From: CAIXDN01 sp964482085
Lineage (GTDB): Bacteria; Patescibacteriota; Patescibacteriia; 2-12-FULL-60-25
Direction of reading: 5' to 3'
Assembly: GCA_964482085.1 (NCBI GenBank)
Contig: CAYZVS010000015.1
Coordinates: 1 to 15,788, forward strand
Length of the DNA stretch: 15,788 nt
Shown here: piece by piece, positions 12,120-15,788 of the stretch
Layout: each line of letters begins with the position of its first letter
How positions within the stretch are numbered: position 1 is the first letter of the stretch
The notes under the pieces: generated by a model
What the model was told of the DNA's origin: nothing
Databases searched by the model: none
What the model saw: only the letters and a program-made list of their open reading frames with translations
Position numbers and translations under genes: made by a program

Positions 12120-13355
12120 TTACAAATCAAATCGGATAAGACGGCCGGATGTCGAGTCCGTAAAAATAGCCGACTTTCCATCCGGTGTTACGCTCATGTT
12201 CGTTATAGAAGCTCCGCCTTGCGGTTGACCTAGATTAATTTTTTCACCTGTCTGTAAATTGATTTTCCAAATCTCATCAGGAACATTGGCAAAGGCATCG
12301 CGCTGCAAACCCGCTCCCTGACCGAGACGTGTCGGAACACCACAGACAAGCGCTTGTTCTCCGCTCCAGGTGCATTTGTCGGCCCAAGTGTTGATTTGTA
12401 GGTTGGTACGATTGGCATTAATAGAGTCACCAGTTGCACCGCTGATCCAAAGCGACGGCAAATAATTGTTAGCTGAGCTGTAAACGGAGTACAAAAGATT
12501 TTGACCGGAAGGAGACCATGCCGGAACAAAACCACGGCCTTCTACAACAAGACCCTTAAAATTCTCTTGATTCTGTCCTAATAAAATAATCTGTTGGCGA
12601 TCGAGGCCAAGCTTTTCACCCGTAAACGAATAGGCGACGGATTGGTTATTTGGCGACCAGCTAGAATGGACTTTGTCCTGGTTATCACCAAGTGTTTCAA
12701 TCGGTCTTGCATTGGTACCGTCAGGATTGGCGACAACAAGAAAACGGTTGTCAGAGTTATTTCCAACACTCTTAGCGACGATCTGACCGTCATCAGGTGA
12801 AAAATTGAAATCTTCCCAGTGCTTTGGCAACGTTACCTGCTTATCCGTTGCAAAATCGTACAAAATATTTGATCCGTCTGGATAGTTAATCACGGCTTTA
12901 TCTGTTGAGTTCCCCCAATTAACACTTTCGACTCCAAAAAATGCTTGGTTAGAGAGCGGTGTCTCCTCTCCATCGACCGTAACCCGATAAAAACGTCCAT
13001 CGTCCGGGTTGTAGCCACGGATCTGACCATTACTCGCCATTGAAACATTTGTGGTAGGCGTCGCTCGCAAAACACGTGTACGGGGAGCCGTTGGAATACC
13101 CTCTGGAATTGAAGGAATAAATGGCTGACCTGGTTGTGTTGGAAGACCGCCAGGACCTTCTGGTGTTGTGGTCGCGCCTTGTGGTCCGCCAGTTCCTGCA
13201 GAAGGAAAACTTCCTCCCGGAGTTTGCACGCCAGGCTGTGTGACAACAGGGGTTGTGGGTCGTCGGAAGAATACCCAATAGATACCGAAGGCGATAGCAA
13301 TAACAACAAGCAAAAAGCCTACGATCAAAAGAACACGTTTCAAGCGGTCGTTCAT
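12120..13355 (-). CDS. membrane-anchored beta-propeller protein (TolB/WD40-like)
   Basis: The protein has 411 residues. One N-terminal membrane helix (about 7-29, basic residues before it) is followed by a Pro/Gly/Thr-rich linker of ~60 residues and then a repeated beta-strand domain. Blades are marked by FNFSPDDGQIVAKS, SSWSPNNQSVAYSF, PAWSPSGQNLLYSV, CTWSGEQALVCG and MSVTPDGKSAIFTD, the PD40/TolB-type pattern '(W/F)SPDG..(I/L)(A/V)(Y/F)'. A protein- or glycan-binding scaffold outside the membrane is likely, without catalytic residues. ATG 13355 is chosen over an in-frame ATG at 13373 because an extended -10 box (TGTTATAAT) lies between them and ends six bases before 13355. First gene of the operon leading to radA. 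Confidence 0.85.
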   Translation of the reverse strand: MNDRLKRVLLIVGFLLVVIAIAFGIYWVFFRRPTTPVVTQPGVQTPGGSFPSAGTGGPQGATTTPEGPGGLPTQPGQPFIPSIPEGIPTAPRTRVLRATPTTNVSMASNGQIRGYNPDDGRFYRVTVDGEETPLSNQAFFGVESVNWGNSTDKAVINYPDGSNILYDFATDKQVTLPKHWEDFNFSPDDGQIVAKSVGNNSDNRFLVVANPDGTNARPIETLGDNQDKVHSSWSPNNQSVAYSFTGEKLGLDRQQIILLGQNQENFKGLVVEGRGFVPAWSPSGQNLLYSVYSSANNYLPSLWISGATGDSINANRTNLQINTWADKCTWSGEQALVCGVPTRLGQGAGLQRDAFANVPDEIWKINLQTGEKINLGQPQGGASITNMSVTPDGKSAIFTDSTSGRLIRFDL

Positions 13356-13361
13356 GATCGT

Positions 13362-13370
13362 ATTATAACA
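13362..13370 (-). promoter_or_regulatory. extended -10 promoter of the propeller-to-radA operon, leaderless type
   Basis: On the minus strand TGTTATAAT carries a perfect TATAAT plus the TG extension and ends 6 bases before ATG 13355. It lies in the 30-base gap after the TAG stop of the 790-residue gene, so the five-gene operon can be transcribed on its own. No good -35 is seen. Confidence 0.7.
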
Positions 13371-13385
13371 CAATTGCCTGTGCCA

Positions 13386-15758
13386 CTATAATGCGCTGAA
13401 GATTTCAGCGATGCCAAAGGCTGCACCACCAAACACGGAAAAGATTGCTGAAATGATAATGATTGGACCAATTATTATACAGAGGGCAAATAGGACGACA
13501 ATAAGATCAAAACAACCAATAACAGCACATTCATAGGGAAAACCTGCTCTCGGTACAAAAGGTAAATCTTTTTTGAAGACCGTCAGCGCTAGTCTTGCGT
13601 TTAAGTGAGCAAACGTCATAAGTAAACCCACGACATCTTCAAAACCATGAATCGCGTCAAAGGCGTCGACAAGGTTGGAGATCGTCTTTTTAGCAGTAGC
13701 GATTTTCTTTTTCTGACCTTCTACGGCTTGTGCGACTTTTTCTGTCGTACTTTGTTTTGTCTGGGATTGCGCGTTTGCCGCAGAGGCAGTCGCCTGCTGC
13801 AAAGCAGAGGCGCGAGCAATCTCTTGCGGTGTTGGTCCAGCGGGCCCTAATGACGTATCGGACTCATAAGGAAGGTCATTCTCCGGAGAGCTAGAATCGT
13901 TCGATTCCGTTGACTCGGATGAACGGACACGCTCCCCAGAGGATCGGTTGATCCTTTTCATTCTTTCTCTACCTTCTTCCTCGTTTGAGCCGTAAATATC
14001 TGCCGCTTCTGGTTCATCCTCGGCGTTGGCGGCATAGCTCTGAACTCTTGCTTCTGGAATATCCAGAGGGCCAGCAAAAGATTCTTGACCTCCCTCAGTG
14101 TTAAGAGCGTTTTGTAATGCGTCTTCTCCCATTACTTCTTCTCGGCCAGAGCTACGATCATATTCTTGGCCAGCATTAAACTCTACCGCACGTTGAGCTT
14201 GCCCGCTCAAGGTCGATAAGCTTCCGCTCGGCAAAGGGCGAATGGGTTTGGGCGTACGTACGGAAGGAGAAGAGGCACCTCTTGTGGGACGCGTTGGAAG
14301 TGATGGCGCAAATGTTCTCGGGGAGGCAGCAGGCGGTTTTGGTAAGGCTGCCGCAGCAACGGCTATCGCGGTTACGGGTGTTCGTGTCGGCTGGGAACTC
14401 GGTAAAAGATCCTGTAGAGCGGCGAGCTGTTCTTGAGGAACAAAACCATCATTATTTTTTTGGAAGCTTGTTACTTTTTGCGCGATTTGCTGTGCGCGAT
14501 TACTTTCATTGATTCCTGCGGCCTGAAGTCCGGTTTGCTGGTCGAGTATTGTGATGCGTTTGGTTTGCAGTGGAGGAATTTGTTGTTCAAATTGTGCTGC
14601 CTGCTCTCCATTACCGCCCGCAAGTGCAGAACGTGAATCTTGCTGTAGTTGGTTGATGCGATTAGAAACGTCATTCAACTGTGAGCTCAAGGTTTGAACT
14701 TGATTTTCACGATTCTCCGCGTTCTGTCCGTAAGTTGCCAGTGCCTTTTGCGCAGAGGCGATCACAGCTGTAGCAGCTGTATCCGCCGCTGGTATCGAAG
14801 CGGCTACCGCGGCAACGGAGGCTGCCACACCTTGAATCGTTGCGGAAACAGAAACTTGCCCGCGCTGCTGTTGAAGTGACTGCCGCGCTGAACGGATGGT
14901 AGAAGGCTCGGATACCGATGTCGCCGTCGATACAACAGATGCAATTTCTTCAAGCGGGGCGGTAATCTCTGGGATTGCAACATCGAGGTCGTCTAGATCA
15001 ATCGTTTGGCCTGTGCGTGATGTGTATTGGATTTGTGAAGGTTGAATTGAGGTACCGCTTACTTCAACTTGGCGCAGGATTTTTCCGGTTGAGTCGACGG
15101 AAAGTCCAATGGTCTTTTGGCCCGGCGGGTCATTCACTTTGATGCGGCCACTTTCAAAGGCTTGTTTTACTTGCAACGTTTTGTCTTCATCGATTTCAGA
15201 ACCTTGCTCGTTGATGATTTTGGTTGATGATTTTGTTGGTGCTGAAGCAACGGCCGCAACTCCGGCCTTAGCGGATCGTGTTGGACGAGAAATTTCTGCT
15301 GGTTTCATCCAACGACTCGTCGCACCTTGATTCACCAGTACCTCATCGCTTTGAGCGTCGTAGCCGATCACTTGCGCTTGCTTACCATCGATAGAAACAT
15401 TCTTTCCAAACATGCCACGTACAGCGTTGGAAGAATTCTTTTTTGTTCTTGTGCCACGCGCTAAATCGTTTTGACGTTGCGTTTCAACAAGTGTCTGGAA
15501 ATCCTTGTAGGGGATTTGGACATTCTCTACAGAATCACCAGAACGACGGACGGCGCGGACGGTATCGCGCAAGCTGTCATAACCGATGACGGTTACATCG
15601 CGATATTGTTTTGGACCTACGGAAAAAAACGTCCCAAAGGCGACGCTTTTACCTCTCTCTTCTCCGGTAAGGTCCTTGGCTGATGAATCGTCGTTTTGCG
15701 ACGTCTCCTCAACCGGTTCTTCATCCGGAAGCGGTGTTGCCCTTGCTGCGTCCGCCAT
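13386..15758 (-). CDS. unrecognised 790-aa protein: N-terminal small-barrel repeats, coiled coil, disordered middle, hydrophobic C-terminus
   Basis: I do not recognise a family. The N-terminus (about 40-245) has two or three related units: VTVIGYDSLRDTVRAV then VQIPYKDF (55-87), AQVIGYDAQSDEVLV then MKPAEI (128-156), and perhaps IGLSVDSTGKILRQVEV then IQPSQI (217-243). They look like small SH3-like barrels. An Ala/Ser-rich stretch (275-345), a Gln-rich coiled coil (about 345-432), a Pro/Thr/Arg-rich linker (455-515) and an acidic/Ser-rich disordered stretch (530-645) follow. A helix with KKKIATAKKTISNLVDAF (683-700) leads to hydrophobic segments (705-728 weak, 743-787 strong, IIIGPIIIISAIF) that would make one or two membrane helices. 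There is no signal peptide, so the bulk is probably cytoplasmic, anchored by its tail. ATG 15758 follows an extended -10 box by six bases. It precedes the pilin/hydrolase operon and may belong to the same machine. Confidence 0.8.
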   Translation of the reverse strand: MADAARATPLPDEEPVEETSQNDDSSAKDLTGEERGKSVAFGTFFSVGPKQYRDVTVIGYDSLRDTVRAVRRSGDSVENVQIPYKDFQTLVETQRQNDLARGTRTKKNSSNAVRGMFGKNVSIDGKQAQVIGYDAQSDEVLVNQGATSRWMKPAEISRPTRSAKAGVAAVASAPTKSSTKIINEQGSEIDEDKTLQVKQAFESGRIKVNDPPGQKTIGLSVDSTGKILRQVEVSGTSIQPSQIQYTSRTGQTIDLDDLDVAIPEITAPLEEIASVVSTATSVSEPSTIRSARQSLQQQRGQVSVSATIQGVAASVAAVAASIPAADTAATAVIASAQKALATYGQNAENRENQVQTLSSQLNDVSNRINQLQQDSRSALAGGNGEQAAQFEQQIPPLQTKRITILDQQTGLQAAGINESNRAQQIAQKVTSFQKNNDGFVPQEQLAALQDLLPSSQPTRTPVTAIAVAAAALPKPPAASPRTFAPSLPTRPTRGASSPSVRTPKPIRPLPSGSLSTLSGQAQRAVEFNAGQEYDRSSGREEVMGEDALQNALNTEGGQESFAGPLDIPEARVQSYAANAEDEPEAADIYGSNEEEGRERMKRINRSSGERVRSSESTESNDSSSPENDLPYESDTSLGPAGPTPQEIARASALQQATASAANAQSQTKQSTTEKVAQAVEGQKKKIATAKKTISNLVDAFDAIHGFEDVVGLLMTFAHLNARLALTVFKKDLPFVPRAGFPYECAVIGCFDLIVVLFALCIIIGPIIIISAIFSVFGGAAFGIAEIFSAL

Positions 15759-15764
15759 GTGCGG

Positions 15765-15773
15765 ATTCTATCA
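15765..15773 (-). promoter_or_regulatory. extended -10 promoter of the 790-aa protein gene, leaderless type
   Basis: On the minus strand TGATAGAAT ends 6 bases before ATG 15758, the same box-to-start distance as at 1046 and 13355. Any -35 would fall at the very edge of the window or beyond it. Confidence 0.6.
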
Positions 15774-15788
15774 CGCGCAACCTAACAC

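Noticed and set aside
13394..13410. Hairpin CGCTGAA-GAT-TTCAGCG as a terminator of the 790-aa gene
   Set aside because: It lies inside the last codons and is not followed by a T tract on the minus strand. It may be a weak pause or stability element at most.
1..15788. CRISPR arrays, insertion sequences, phage genes, rRNA
   Set aside because: No regularly spaced direct repeats, no transposase or integrase-like protein and no rRNA-like stretch were seen on either strand.

Overview
The window looks like a chromosomal segment of a Patescibacteria/CPR bacterium, probably of the Parcubacteria side. This is inferred from family content: VirB2/TrbC-like 'T4SS pilin' domains fused to other domains, a secreted protein ending in a peptidoglycan-binding domain of CPR style, a small two-helix membrane protein common in CPR, very tight gene packing and near absence of Shine-Dalgarno sequences. 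TAA, TGA and TAG all act as stops here, so the code is the standard bacterial one. No species can be named from sequence alone.

Left part (1-4571). After a possible gene end and a bidirectional terminator lies an unrecognised 290-residue gene on the minus strand. Divergent from it is a large secreted surface protein (three ~178-residue beta-sandwich repeats, an InlB-like repeat and a C-terminal peptidoglycan-binding domain), interrupted by one in-frame TAA at codon 90. Next come a 74-residue XRE-type regulator with a near-consensus promoter and its own terminator, then a Bcp-type peroxiredoxin with its own promoter and terminator.

Middle part (4574-7365). A tRNA-Arg with a genomic GCG anticodon (minus) follows a small membrane protein gene (minus). 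That gene is divergent from recG (plus), and both appear to use -10 boxes built on the same CCTAGG palindrome. recG and radA converge on a GC-rich pair of inverted palindromes resembling REP elements.

Right part (7366-15758, all minus). A long unrecognised protein (repeated small-barrel-like N-terminus, coiled coil, disordered middle, hydrophobic C-terminus) comes first. About 30 bases later, behind an internal promoter, starts a tightly coupled five-gene operon: membrane-anchored beta-propeller, membrane-anchored DsbA-like thiol oxidoreductase, pilin-domain/M15 peptidase fusion, pilin-domain/lytic transglycosylase fusion, and radA. Gaps between stop and start codons are 1-3 bases. The two fusion proteins are paralogues: they share a leader, an eight-cysteine module and a VirB2-like double-helix membrane domain, but carry different peptidoglycan-cutting enzymes. 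The neighbouring thiol oxidoreductase would suit their many cysteines. I read this as an envelope-remodelling module tied to a type IV secretion/pilus-like machine, with RadA hinting at a DNA-transfer or uptake role. The functional link is inference.

Across the window, several genes have an extended -10 box (TGn-TAnAAT-like) ending only 6-8 bases before the ATG, which predicts leaderless mRNAs.
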